A stretch of DNA of 22,967 nucleotides, taken from IMG/VR virus record IMGVR_UViG_3300009412_000043, positions 1-22,967 of that record; one strand, 5' to 3'. Every line of letters starts with the position of its first letter. Position 1 is the first letter of the stretch. Shown in pieces: positions 12,492 through 20,455 of the stretch. The DNA is from a virus. The position numbers and the translations under genes are program-made. Below the pieces are notes generated by a model, which saw only the letters and a list, made by a program, of their open reading frames with translations, searched no databases and was not told where the DNA came from.

Positions 12492-13339
12492 CCTACACGC
12501 CTCAATTCGATTTCGCGGGCTACCAGGCCACGTCTCCGGCCAAGCCTCTGCCCGGATCATGGGTCGATGCAGAACTTGCCGCGATCCAAGCGTTCCTCGA
12601 CACGCTCTCGGCGTACATCGACGACGTTCGCCGGGCCGATAGCAACCTGCAGAACGGAATTGTAACCTGGGACGCGCTGACAGACGAGGTCAAGGAGGCG
12701 ATACGACCCACGGGCAACCTCGTGTCGGTCGAGAATATTTTCGACTCGCTGTCGATCAACGGCATTCTCGTGCCAGATATCAATCCGGAGGCTTTCGCCA
12801 CTCAGGTCGAAGCGGCCGCCGGCGTGGCCAACGACCGGCTCATGACTCCTTTGCGAACGGCGCAGGCGCTATCGGCCTTGCGCGCCTTTGCGACGCAGGC
12901 ACAGGCCGAAGCGGGCACCAACGCCACGACAGTGCTCTCGCCGCTGCGCGGGTCCGAAATGCTGGACACGCTTCGCGCCTTTGCGACGCAGGCACAGGCC
13001 GAGGCAGGCACCGATGCCGCGACAGTGCTCTCGCCGCTGCGCGGGGCCGACCAGGTGCGCGCTCTGCGACGGGCGGTGACAGGGTCGGGAACGCTCACCT
13101 GGGGCGCCATCGGTGCCGCCGCTTCCGCTACGCAGGCCGTGGCCGTCAGCGGCGCGGTTGTCGGGGATCGCGTCACCGTCGGGCTCCCTGCTTCTGGCAT
13201 TGACGCGGGCATCCTCCCGACGGCGTGGGTTAGCAGCGCCGGCACGATCACGGTACGGCTGACCAACATCACGGCTTCGCCCATCACGCCTTACGCAGGG
13301 GCCGCCACGTACATGGGCCTGACGGCCATCGGGTTCTAG
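12488..13339 (+). CDS. Second tail-fibre protein
   Basis: The 283-residue product starts at the ATG overlapping the previous stop. Its N-terminus (FDFAGYQATSPAKPLPGSWV, D-A-E-L, then RRADSNLQNGIVT) matches the N-terminal domain of the preceding fibre in spacing and key residues, suggesting two paralogous fibres with a common anchor. The middle has phage fibre motifs of the ATQAQAEAGT...VLSPLRG type, two copies of 31 residues. The last 90 residues are a beta-rich tip rich in G, T and V. It probably shares a tail position with, or sits next to, the first fibre. Confidence 0.77.
   Translation: MTYTPQFDFAGYQATSPAKPLPGSWVDAELAAIQAFLDTLSAYIDDVRRADSNLQNGIVTWDALTDEVKEAIRPTGNLVSVENIFDSLSINGILVPDINPEAFATQVEAAAGVANDRLMTPLRTAQALSALRAFATQAQAEAGTNATTVLSPLRGSEMLDTLRAFATQAQAEAGTDAATVLSPLRGADQVRALRRAVTGSGTLTWGAIGAAASATQAVAVSGAVVGDRVTVGLPASGIDAGILPTAWVSSAGTITVRLTNITASPITPYAGAATYMGLTAIGF
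12878..13063 (+). repeat. Two tandem 93-base repeats in the second tail-fibre gene
   Basis: Units 12878-12970 and 12971-13063 each encode LRAFATQAQAEAGT, a short variable part and VLSPLRG. A weaker related unit precedes them (FATQVEAAAG...LMTPLRT), which is also similar to the end of the first fibre. Confidence 0.88.
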
Positions 13340-13349
13340 GGGAGCGTGG

Positions 13350-14948
13350 ATGCCTAGAAAGGTCGAGGATCAGGAGCTTCATGACCTTGATCGCCAGATC
13401 AGCCTGCTCACGCGGCAGACGCTGGCCGCGAAAGCGCGCGAGTCCCTCATGCCGTTCATCAAGTTCACCATGCCGGACCCCGCCAATCCCAGCGACCCAG
13501 AGGCCACGCGCTACGACAACGCGCGGCACCACGACGCTATTGCGGCGGCGGTGGAGGCGGTGGTCGACGGCGACATCCAGTTCCTGATCCTCACCGTCCC
13601 GCCCAGGCATGGCAAAAGCGAAATCGTCTCGCGCCGCCTGCCCGCGTGGTTCCTCGGCCGGTTCCCGGATCAGAATGTGGTCGTGGCCACCTACAACGAC
13701 GATTTCGCCAAGGACTTTGGCGCAGATGTTCGCAGCATCATGACGTCGCACCAGTACCGCCAGATTTTCCCGCGGGTGAAGCTGCAGCGCGGCGGGACAG
13801 CCAAGGACCGGCTGCAGACAGTCGAGGGCGGCATGGCGACGTTTGTCGGCGTGGGCGGCTCACTGACCGGGCGCGGCGCGCACATGCTGATCGTCGACGA
13901 CGTCATAAAGAGCTACGAGGACGCCCGATCGCAGAGTTTCCGGGACCGGGCCTGGAACTGGTTCACGAAGGTGGCGATGACGCGCCGGATGGGCAAGAAG
14001 CTGGTCATCATCACGTTCACGCGCTGGCATACCGACGACATCATAGGTCGGCTCACCGACCCCGAGAACGAACATTACAACCGGGCCATCGCCAAGAAGA
14101 TCAAGATCATCGACCTGCCGGCAATCGCGCGGGACGACGATCCCCTGGGCCGGGCGCCCGGCGAGGTGCTTTGGCCGGAGTGGTACGACCGCGAGTTCCT
14201 CGAGGAGCAGCGGGGCATCGACCCGCTGGGCTTCGAGTCGCTCTACCAGCAGCGCCCCACCGTGGCAGACGGCATCCTGTTTCGACGTGAGCACGTCCAG
14301 TGGTATGGGCCCGACGAGTCGATGCCGACGCCGGACATGCAGGATCTGCGCATATATTGCGCCTCGGATCACGCGGTATCGACGGCGCAACGCGCCGACA
14401 AGACCTGTCTGCTCAAGGTCGGCCTGGACCGGCAGAACAACATCTTCATCCTCGACTGCTGGTGGCAGAAGGCGTCCACGGATCGCGTGGTCGAGGCCAT
14501 GCTCGACATGGGCGGCGGGCAACACAGGCCGCTGGTTTGGTGGGCGGAGAAGGGCCACATTTCAAAGTCGATCGGGCCGTTCCTGCGCAAGCGGATGCTC
14601 GAGTCGGGCAAGTTCTTCAGCGTCAGCGAGGTCACGCCCGCCGGCGACAAGGAACAGCGCGCGCAGTCGATCTCGGCGCGCATGGCGATGGGCCACGTCT
14701 ACTGGCCCCGCAACAAGGTCTGGGCCAACGCGGCGATCGAGGAGCTCCTGGCTTTCCCCAACGGTCTGCACGACGATTTCGTGGACGCCTTCGCCTACAT
14801 CGGTCTTGGACTTGGTGGCATGTTTCCGGTAGGAAATAGCGACCGACACCGCAAGACAGAACCCCGCTACGGGACGCTCGGGTGGGTCAAGCAGCAACAG
14901 CGGCAGGACGATCGAGCGCGTCGCGCCGAAGCCTACGGGGGCTTTTGA
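13350..14948 (+). CDS. terL: Terminase large subunit
   Basis: This is the packaging ATPase and nuclease, 532 residues. The ATPase domain has Walker A PPRHGKS at 84-90, Walker B MLIVDD at 179-184 and a coupling-type stretch VIITFTRWHTDDIIGRL. The C-terminal RNase H-like nuclease domain shows acidic positions in YCASDHAVS, in a WWAEKG segment and in GLHDDFVDAFAY near residue 485. Length and motifs are those of a full-length protein. GGGGAG stands before the ATG at 13350. The stop shares a base with the portal start. The small subunit is not adjacent but at 5578. Confidence 0.93.
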   Translation: MPRKVEDQELHDLDRQISLLTRQTLAAKARESLMPFIKFTMPDPANPSDPEATRYDNARHHDAIAAAVEAVVDGDIQFLILTVPPRHGKSEIVSRRLPAWFLGRFPDQNVVVATYNDDFAKDFGADVRSIMTSHQYRQIFPRVKLQRGGTAKDRLQTVEGGMATFVGVGGSLTGRGAHMLIVDDVIKSYEDARSQSFRDRAWNWFTKVAMTRRMGKKLVIITFTRWHTDDIIGRLTDPENEHYNRAIAKKIKIIDLPAIARDDDPLGRAPGEVLWPEWYDREFLEEQRGIDPLGFESLYQQRPTVADGILFRREHVQWYGPDESMPTPDMQDLRIYCASDHAVSTAQRADKTCLLKVGLDRQNNIFILDCWWQKASTDRVVEAMLDMGGGQHRPLVWWAEKGHISKSIGPFLRKRMLESGKFFSVSEVTPAGDKEQRAQSISARMAMGHVYWPRNKVWANAAIEELLAFPNGLHDDFVDAFAYIGLGLGGMFPVGNSDRHRKTEPRYGTLGWVKQQQRQDDRARRAEAYGGF

Positions 14949-17062
14949 TGGACGACGAGAACATGGTGATGGAGGGCGGAGAGGTCTCTGCCGAGACGCC
15001 GCGTCAGCCCACCGAGGGTGAGCGAAAACTCGCGGAGGAGATGCAGACCCGGATCCGGGCGGACAAGGCGTTTCACAAGAAAGCCTTCGATCAGATGCGG
15101 GAAGACCAGGCTATCGCACGGCGCGGAGCCAAGGAGGCCTGGATCGACGCGGGCAGCTATGTGGCCAACATCACCGGGCGGCATATCCAGCAGCTTGTTT
15201 CCGCCCTCTACGCCAAGAACCCCAAGGCGATTGCGCGCCGCCGGGAGCGTCTCGACTTCGCGATCTGGGATGAAACCATGCCGCCGCTCATGGAGGCGAT
15301 GCAGATCGCCATGAAGGCAATGCAGGCCCCGCGAGACCCGACAACGGGGCTGACGCCCGCGCTGTTCGACCCGCAGGCGCAAAGCGCTGTGGCGCTCGTG
15401 CAGGATTACCAGGCCGGGATGCAGGCCCGTGAGCAGATCGAGCGCATCGGCAAGACGCTGGAACTGGTGTTCGACTATTTCACCAAGGAGCAGACGCCCG
15501 TCGATTTCAAGACGTCGATGAAAAAGGTGGTGCGCCGCGCCGCCACGTCCGGCGTGGGCTACGTCAAGCTGGGTTTCCAGCGCGAATACGACCAGGATCC
15601 CGAGATTTCCGATCGCCTGGCGGATTTCACGAGACAGATGCAGCATATCGACCGGCTGCTCGAGGAGACACGGGGCTCGGAGGAGCGTGGCGACGCCGAG
15701 GCCCGGCGGGAAGAACTGCGCCTCGCGATGGCGTCGCTGCAGGAACAGCAGTTCGTGCTGCTGCGCGAGGGTCTGGTGTTCGATTTCCCGGCGAGTACCC
15801 GCGTCATCCCCGACAAGCTGTGCCGCAGTTTGGTCGGCTTCGAAGGGGCCCGGCACGTCACGGTCGAGTACCTCTACACCGTCGACGAGGTGAAGGAGGT
15901 GTTCGGCGTCGACCTGAGTGCCGCAAAGTACCGCAAGCACTCGCCGGACGGGTCCACGGTCGACTCGTACCAGACCGAGATGGACCTGGGCGACGGCAAG
16001 TCGGGCAAGGATCTCGTCTGCATCTGGGAGTTCTTCGACAAGCCGTCCGGCAACGTCTACTACCTGGCGGATGGCTATGAAGGATACCTGCGGCCGCCCG
16101 CGGCGCCCGACGTCTACGTCGAGGATTTCTGGCCGGTCTACGCGCTCGTGTTTAACGAGGACGAGGACGAGGACGAGAAGGCCCTGTTCCCCGTCTCGGA
16201 CGTCACGGCGATCCGCGACATGCAGATGGATTACAACCGCGCGCGTCAGGGGCGCCGCGAACATCGCAAGTTCGCTCGACCGCGCATGGTTTCTCGGACA
16301 GGCCTGCTTGACGACGTGAGCAAGGCCGCGCTTGGCCGCGCCGAGCCCTTTAGCGTCACCGAGTTGGATTTCGACGGTGACGACATCCGCAAGGTGCTGC
16401 AGCCCGTCGCCGTGCCGGGTGTAGACCCCAACCTGTACGAGACCGGTGAGACCATGCAGGATCTGCAGCTGGTCTCCGGGTCGCAGGAGGCACAGTTCGG
16501 TGCCGTGTCGAAGGCCACGGCCACGGAATCGGCCATTGCCGACGGCAGCCGCATGTCGAGCGTGGAGAGCAAGGTCGACGACCTCGACGCGTTCCTGACG
16601 CGACTCGCCAAGGCCGGGGGCCAGATTCTCTTGCAGGAGATGTCCGAAGAGTCCGTTCGGGACATCGCGGGCCCGGGCGCCGTCTGGCCCAAGATGACGC
16701 TCGATCAGGTCGTCAAGGAGGTCTACCTCGAGATCGAGGCCGGGTCGTCCGGCAAGCCCAACCAAGCCGCCGAGGTCAAGAAGTGGCGCGAGATGCTGCC
16801 CTTCCTCGTGCAGATGCCCGGAATCAGCCCGGAATGGCTGGCGCGGGAGAGTCTGCGGCGCCTCGACGATCGCATGGACCTCACCGACGCCTTGACGGAG
16901 GGCTTGCCTTCCATCGTGCAGATGAACGCCGCGCGGCAACCCTCACCGGCTGATCCGGCCAACGCGCCGAACCAGCAAGGAGCCGAGGGGGGCAACCAGA
17001 CGCCGCGGGGTCAGCAGGCGCCGGAGGGGACTGACGCGCCTATGGGCAACAACCAGGTCTAG
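14948..17062 (+). CDS. Portal protein
   Basis: The 704-residue product forms the dodecameric head-vertex ring through which DNA passes. It follows the large terminase directly and has the size and mostly helical layout of podovirus portals: a helical clip/stem region early (MPPLMEAMQIAMKAMQAPRD), a charged coiled segment around 220-270, and the mixed wing domain. An acidic run near residue 400 (NEDEDEDEKALFPVSD) and a Q/N/P-rich tail (from about 660) stand out. Identification rests on position and overall pattern. Confidence 0.85.
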   Translation: MDDENMVMEGGEVSAETPRQPTEGERKLAEEMQTRIRADKAFHKKAFDQMREDQAIARRGAKEAWIDAGSYVANITGRHIQQLVSALYAKNPKAIARRRERLDFAIWDETMPPLMEAMQIAMKAMQAPRDPTTGLTPALFDPQAQSAVALVQDYQAGMQAREQIERIGKTLELVFDYFTKEQTPVDFKTSMKKVVRRAATSGVGYVKLGFQREYDQDPEISDRLADFTRQMQHIDRLLEETRGSEERGDAEARREELRLAMASLQEQQFVLLREGLVFDFPASTRVIPDKLCRSLVGFEGARHVTVEYLYTVDEVKEVFGVDLSAAKYRKHSPDGSTVDSYQTEMDLGDGKSGKDLVCIWEFFDKPSGNVYYLADGYEGYLRPPAAPDVYVEDFWPVYALVFNEDEDEDEKALFPVSDVTAIRDMQMDYNRARQGRREHRKFARPRMVSRTGLLDDVSKAALGRAEPFSVTELDFDGDDIRKVLQPVAVPGVDPNLYETGETMQDLQLVSGSQEAQFGAVSKATATESAIADGSRMSSVESKVDDLDAFLTRLAKAGGQILLQEMSEESVRDIAGPGAVWPKMTLDQVVKEVYLEIEAGSSGKPNQAAEVKKWREMLPFLVQMPGISPEWLARESLRRLDDRMDLTDALTEGLPSIVQMNAARQPSPADPANAPNQQGAEGGNQTPRGQQAPEGTDAPMGNNQV

Positions 17063-17067
17063 CGGTT

Positions 17068-17114
17068 GTCCGGTTTGTATTGCACTGTCGGCTGACATCG
17101 TGCTACAAAATGTC
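17068..17114 (+). promoter_or_regulatory. Dyad and candidate promoter before the scaffold/capsid genes
   Basis: The gap 17063-17136 contains GTC-CGG-TTTGTA (17068-17079) and an outer/inner symmetric dyad: TTTGTA-N6-TGTC-N4-GACA-N6-TACAAA at 17074-17109. CTGACA (17092-17097) and TGCAAT (17115-17120) are 17 bases apart and could serve as promoter boxes. This is one of very few non-coding gaps in the late block and precedes the genes needed in highest amount. Confidence 0.5.
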
Positions 17115-17136
17115 TGCAATCACTTTGGAGGTCCGA

Positions 17137-18132
17137 ATGGGCGATCAAAATTCGGACGCGCTTTCGCCCGGCGAGTCCAACCTCGAAGCACAGGACGGAT
17201 CTGAGGAGTCTCAGGTCGAACAGCAAGGCGAGGACACGTCCGCCCCCGCCAACACAGGCGAAACTCCCTCGCTCCTCGACGTGGTTCGTTCCGCGGTCCC
17301 CGAAGAGGAAGCCGAAGAAACTCCGGAATCGCCGGCCGGTCAGGAAAACAGCGACACACCGTCCACCGACGAAGACACTGACGCCGAAAAAGCCGAGGGC
17401 CAGCAGCCCCCGGACGACGAAGATTTCACGGACGTTCCGTTCCACAAGCACCCCCGCTTTCAGAAGCTGGTGCAGCAGCGGAACACCTATCGTGAAGGGC
17501 ACCGCCAGTTCGAAACCGTGCAGAACTACCTGCGCGACAACGGGCTGACCGGGCAAGACGCGGCCGACGCGCTGCGGATTCAAGCCCTGCTGAAGTCCGA
17601 CCCCCAGAAAGCCTGGGCCGAACTGAAGCCCGTCGTCCAGAAGCTGCTCGTGTCCGCGGGCGAAGTGCTTCCCCAGGATCTGCAAGAGCAGGTCCGCAAT
17701 GGCCACATGACCAAAGCCGCCGCGCTGGAAGTCAGTCGGGCGCGGGCAACCCAGACCGGGTACAGCCAGCGGGAGGAGCAGACCGCGCAGCGGCAGCAGG
17801 AGCAGCAGCGTGCGCAGCACGCGGCATCGCTTCAGCAGGCAGCTGCCAGTTGGGAAATGTCCATGCGGGCCAACCCGCAGAACGAGTTCGACGCGAAGCA
17901 GGAGGCTCTCACGAAAGAGATCCTGTATCTGCAGCGGCTCGAGGGAATCCCCAGCGATGCGGCAGGTGTTCAGACAATGCTGCAAAAGGCGTGGGGCAAC
18001 GTGGCGAAGGCCACGGCGAAGCCCGCGCCCCGGCCCGCAAAGTCTCCGGTGGTGGGAGGACGTGCCGCTGGTGGAAACCAGCAACTCGCCCCGAAATCCA
18101 TTCTCGAAATCGTGGAAAACGGCGGCGGGTGA
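17137..18132 (+). CDS. Capsid scaffolding protein (probable)
   Basis: The start at 17137 (MGDQNSDALSPGE) has GGAGG six bases upstream; an in-frame ATG at 17080 falls in the control region and lacks one. The 331-residue product is very acidic and disordered for its first 120 residues (runs of E, D, S and P). It is helical and Q-rich in the middle and C-terminal half (REEQTAQRQQEQQRAQH), and has a basic end (AKATAKPAPRPAKSP). This acidic, coiled profile and its place between portal and capsid genes are typical of podovirus scaffolds, which guide capsid assembly and then leave. Confidence 0.8.
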   Translation: MGDQNSDALSPGESNLEAQDGSEESQVEQQGEDTSAPANTGETPSLLDVVRSAVPEEEAEETPESPAGQENSDTPSTDEDTDAEKAEGQQPPDDEDFTDVPFHKHPRFQKLVQQRNTYREGHRQFETVQNYLRDNGLTGQDAADALRIQALLKSDPQKAWAELKPVVQKLLVSAGEVLPQDLQEQVRNGHMTKAAALEVSRARATQTGYSQREEQTAQRQQEQQRAQHAASLQQAAASWEMSMRANPQNEFDAKQEALTKEILYLQRLEGIPSDAAGVQTMLQKAWGNVAKATAKPAPRPAKSPVVGGRAAGGNQQLAPKSILEIVENGGG

Positions 18133-18152
18133 CAAGGCACTAGGAGAGAACC

Positions 18153-19244
18153 ATGCCTTTTACCGCTGCAGAACTCGCGAACATCGCGAACTCCACCCTC
18201 GACTACTATGTCGGCAAGGGTGAAGTCTACACGAACGCCGTCCAGATGAAGCCCATGATGCGGGCCTTTGACGCCAACGCCGGGACGTTCCCGGGCGGCA
18301 AGGGAAGCATCTCGACCGCCGTCAAGAAAGGCGACGGGGGCCTGTCGCTCTCGGGCTACACCCACGACGACCAGGTGACGTATGGCAACCCGACGCCCAC
18401 CAAACGGCTCGAGTTCCCCTGGAAGGAGCATCACATCGGCATGGGCCTGACCCACACCGAGCTCAAGACCGATGGCATCACCGTCGTGGAGAACGGTGCG
18501 GACCAAAGCACCTCGGCCAAGGATGGCCGCGAGCAGTTCGCCTTGGCGAACCTTCTCGAGGAGAAGGTCGAGGTGATGAACGAGGACTACGCCGTGAGCT
18601 GGGACTCGCTGATCCACGGGGACGGCACCTCGGACACCAAGGCGCTGGCCGGCATCCAGGCGTTCATCCTCGCCAACCCGGCGCTGGGCACCACGGGCGG
18701 CCTCAACCGCACCACGACGACCTGGTGGCGCAACCGGGCGGCCACCGCTGCTGCCAACGCCGCCGGCACCGGCGCGAACGCGGTGACATCGGCCGTGGCC
18801 AACGGCGGTGCGCTCTTGCAGTTCCTGCAAAAGGAATTCCGCCAGCTGCGTCGTTTCGCGACCGGTTCGCCGCGCCACATGTGCTTCGCCGGCTCGGACT
18901 TCCTCGACGCGATGGAGACCGAACTGCGGGCCAACGGCAACTACTCGGACTCGGGCTGGCGTGACCGGGGCTCCGTCAACGGCGGCATGAACACCGACGC
19001 GGGCGTCCCGTTCAAGACCTGGAACTTCGTCTACGATCCGACTCTCGACGACCTCAGTCTCGCCAAGCGGGCCTACGTCATCGACATGAACGCGATCAAG
19101 CTCTACTACATGCAGGGCGAGAAGATGAAGAAGGCCAACCCGGCCCGTCCCTACGACCGGTACGTCATGTACCGCGGCATGACCACCACGGCGGTCATGG
19201 GGGCGCGTCAGCTCAACACCTCCGCAGTCTACGACATCGCGTAA
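18153..19244 (+). CDS. Major capsid protein
   Basis: The 363-residue shell protein starts behind AGGAGAG. It begins MPFTAAELANIANSTLDYYV and has features of the P22-like/HK97-fold podovirus capsids: an early glycine-rich part, a long helix (EQFALANLLEEKVEVMNEDY), a central A/G/T-rich domain, and a conserved C-terminal stretch (AIKLYYMQGEKMKKANPARP). Position after the scaffold and strong codon bias fit. A stable hairpin follows in the short gap before the next gene. Confidence 0.87.
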   Translation: MPFTAAELANIANSTLDYYVGKGEVYTNAVQMKPMMRAFDANAGTFPGGKGSISTAVKKGDGGLSLSGYTHDDQVTYGNPTPTKRLEFPWKEHHIGMGLTHTELKTDGITVVENGADQSTSAKDGREQFALANLLEEKVEVMNEDYAVSWDSLIHGDGTSDTKALAGIQAFILANPALGTTGGLNRTTTTWWRNRAATAAANAAGTGANAVTSAVANGGALLQFLQKEFRQLRRFATGSPRHMCFAGSDFLDAMETELRANGNYSDSGWRDRGSVNGGMNTDAGVPFKTWNFVYDPTLDDLSLAKRAYVIDMNAIKLYYMQGEKMKKANPARPYDRYVMYRGMTTTAVMGARQLNTSAVYDIA

Positions 19245-19253
19245 GCCGACACG

Positions 19254-19273
19254 GCGGGGCCTCCGGGCCCCGC
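19254..19273 (+). terminator. UNCG-tetraloop hairpin after the capsid gene
   Basis: GCGGGGCC-TCCG-GGCCCCGC is a perfect 8-bp stem with a C(UCCG)G loop, a member of the very stable UNCG tetraloops. No T-run follows, so it is more likely a partial terminator or mRNA-stabilising end for the capsid message than a full terminator. Confidence 0.6.
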
Positions 19274-19301
19274 TCAACCATCCATTGCAAGGAGAAACAC
19301 C

Positions 19302-19730
19302 ATGTCCTTCGTGACAACCTCCATCGTGCTGGCGTCGGCAGTCGCAGACGAAGGCACCGTGACCGTGGCTTACCCGGCCGGGACCAACCAGGCCTACTTC
19401 ACCGGGGCCAACGCTTCGTCTGACGGTCTGGCCATCATCGACGAAAACGACGTCTACGCCGAGGGCGATCCGGGTATCGGCCTGTCCTACGGCGGGTCGA
19501 ACATCACTTTGACCAACGACACGGGCGTGACCTGGCCCGCCGGGGCCACCGTGCGGGTGCAGCTGGGTCGCGCGGGGGTGGACGCCCCCGCGTTCCAGGC
19601 AGGACCGGCCATCGACGACGCCGCCACGCGCGGCGCGTCCTATGTGCAGGCGGAGGCCAACGCCACCGTCGCCACCGTGAACGAGATCCTCGTCGCTATG
19701 CGCGCGGCAGGAATCATCGCGTCCTCGTAG
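19302..19730 (+). CDS. Probable head decoration / capsid-associated protein
   Basis: The 142-residue product starts behind AAGGAGA. The first 95 residues are beta-rich and G/T/N-rich (VAYPAGTNQAYFTGANASSD), compatible with a decoration or fibre-base domain. The end is a helix (ATVATVNEILVAMRAAGIIA) like that at the C-terminus of many phage head-fibre or decoration proteins. It lies directly after the capsid gene, and identical-core hairpins stand on both sides of it. No family is certain. Confidence 0.6.
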   Translation: MSFVTTSIVLASAVADEGTVTVAYPAGTNQAYFTGANASSDGLAIIDENDVYAEGDPGIGLSYGGSNITLTNDTGVTWPAGATVRVQLGRAGVDAPAFQAGPAIDDAATRGASYVQAEANATVATVNEILVAMRAAGIIASS

Positions 19731-19748
19731 GCTCAGGCTTGCGCTTCT

Positions 19749-19768
19749 GAGAGGCCTCCGGGCCTCTC
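19749..19768 (+). terminator. Second UNCG-tetraloop hairpin
   Basis: GAGAGGCC-TCCG-GGCCTCTC is a perfect 8-bp stem with the same GGCC-TCCG-GGCC core as the hairpin at 19254. It lies between the decoration-like gene and the next gene and has no T-run. Confidence 0.6.
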
Positions 19769-19793
19769 TGCCAAACCCCGAAAGGATAGAGAC

Positions 19794-20033
19794 ATGACCA
19801 AAGGCGAATACCGTGTCGGGATTTCGTTCAACCCGAGCAGCAACCCCCTCGTAGACGAGATCAAGGCCAAGGCGGCCGCGCTGATCGATCTCGTGGAATC
19901 CATTCCGTCGGATCGAACCTCCGAAGTCGGGAACGAACGGGGCCGTCTGAAAGCCCTCGCGCAGACCGACATCGAGACCGCTGCGATGCATGCGGTGAAA
20001 GCCGCGACGAAACGTGCGCCGGAGGAGGTGTGA
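19794..20033 (+). CDS. Probable Acb2/Tad1-type hairpin protein (cyclic-nucleotide sponge)
   Basis: This 79-residue protein has two helices. Its N-terminal YRVGISFNPS is followed by DEIKAKAAALIDLVES, and then the second helix RLKALAQTDIETAAMHAVKA. This pattern (I-K-x-x-A-x-x-L-I, a short turn, then R-L-x-A-L-A-x-T-x-I-E-x-A-A-M-x-A-V-K-A) matches phage proteins annotated with the Acb2/Tad1 hairpin domain. Acb2 proteins bind cyclic oligonucleotides and block CBASS, and some also block Thoeris signals. The match is from memory of the family pattern, not from a search. AAAGGA stands before the ATG. Other phages also carry such genes within structural modules. Confidence 0.55.
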   Translation: MTKGEYRVGISFNPSSNPLVDEIKAKAAALIDLVESIPSDRTSEVGNERGRLKALAQTDIETAAMHAVKAATKRAPEEV

Positions 20034-20034
20034 C

Positions 20035-20451
20035 ATGCAGACTGCAACCGTCCTGATCGCCCTTGGCGGGGATCGCAACAACACCGTGCCGAAACAGGTC
20101 ACAGCCGCTGAAATTCCAGTGCTGATGGCGATCCACGGCGGCGACGCCGTGTTTGACATCGAGCCGGGCGACGACGCCGACGTCTCCCCGCACGAGGAAC
20201 TCGACCGCCTCAGTGCGACGTATCGGGCCAAGAACGACGACAACCAGCCGATCGTCTCGACGGTCTACGCGGGCCGGGGCGCCCCGATGCCGCAGACGCT
20301 CGAGGATCTCCGGCTGCCCGACGACCTCTACAAGGCCACCAGCCGCGCCAAGCCCTCGGCTGCCGAGAAGCCCAAGCGGCAGAAGGCCCCTGCGTCGAAG
20401 CCCAAGGCCCCAACGACGGAAGAGCCGGCGTCTACGAACGTGATGGAGTGA
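20035..20451 (+). CDS. Hypothetical protein of the head-tail region, 138 aa
   Basis: The start at 20035 (MQTATVLIALGGDRNN) has GGAGGAGG upstream, inside the end of the previous gene. The first 90 residues look like a small alpha/beta domain (TVPKQVTAAEIPVLMAIHGG). The last 50 are a disordered K/P/A-rich tail (KPKRQKAPASKPKAPTTEEP). Similar proteins stand between capsid and adaptor genes in related podoviruses, but the function is not known to me. Confidence 0.68.
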   Translation: MQTATVLIALGGDRNNTVPKQVTAAEIPVLMAIHGGDAVFDIEPGDDADVSPHEELDRLSATYRAKNDDNQPIVSTVYAGRGAPMPQTLEDLRLPDDLYKATSRAKPSAAEKPKRQKAPASKPKAPTTEEPASTNVME

Positions 20452-20455
20452 CCTC

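Noticed and set aside
11187-12560. Minus-strand open frame opposite the first tail-fibre gene
   Set aside because: Its repeats are only the reverse reading of the fibre repeats.
1679-14960. Shared 13-base GATGGACGACGAG at the start of the HTH gene and of the portal gene
   Set aside because: It encodes a common MDDE start and is not accompanied by similarity on either side; probably chance.
14933-16939. Long minus-strand open frame (668 codons) opposite the portal gene
   Set aside because: Explained by G+C-rich third positions of the portal gene; the peptide is low-complexity in H, L, R and V with no family pattern.
17970-20243. Long minus-strand open frame (757 codons) opposite the capsid genes
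   Set aside because: Runs antisense through several well-supported genes with their own ribosome sites; composition is that of a shadow frame.
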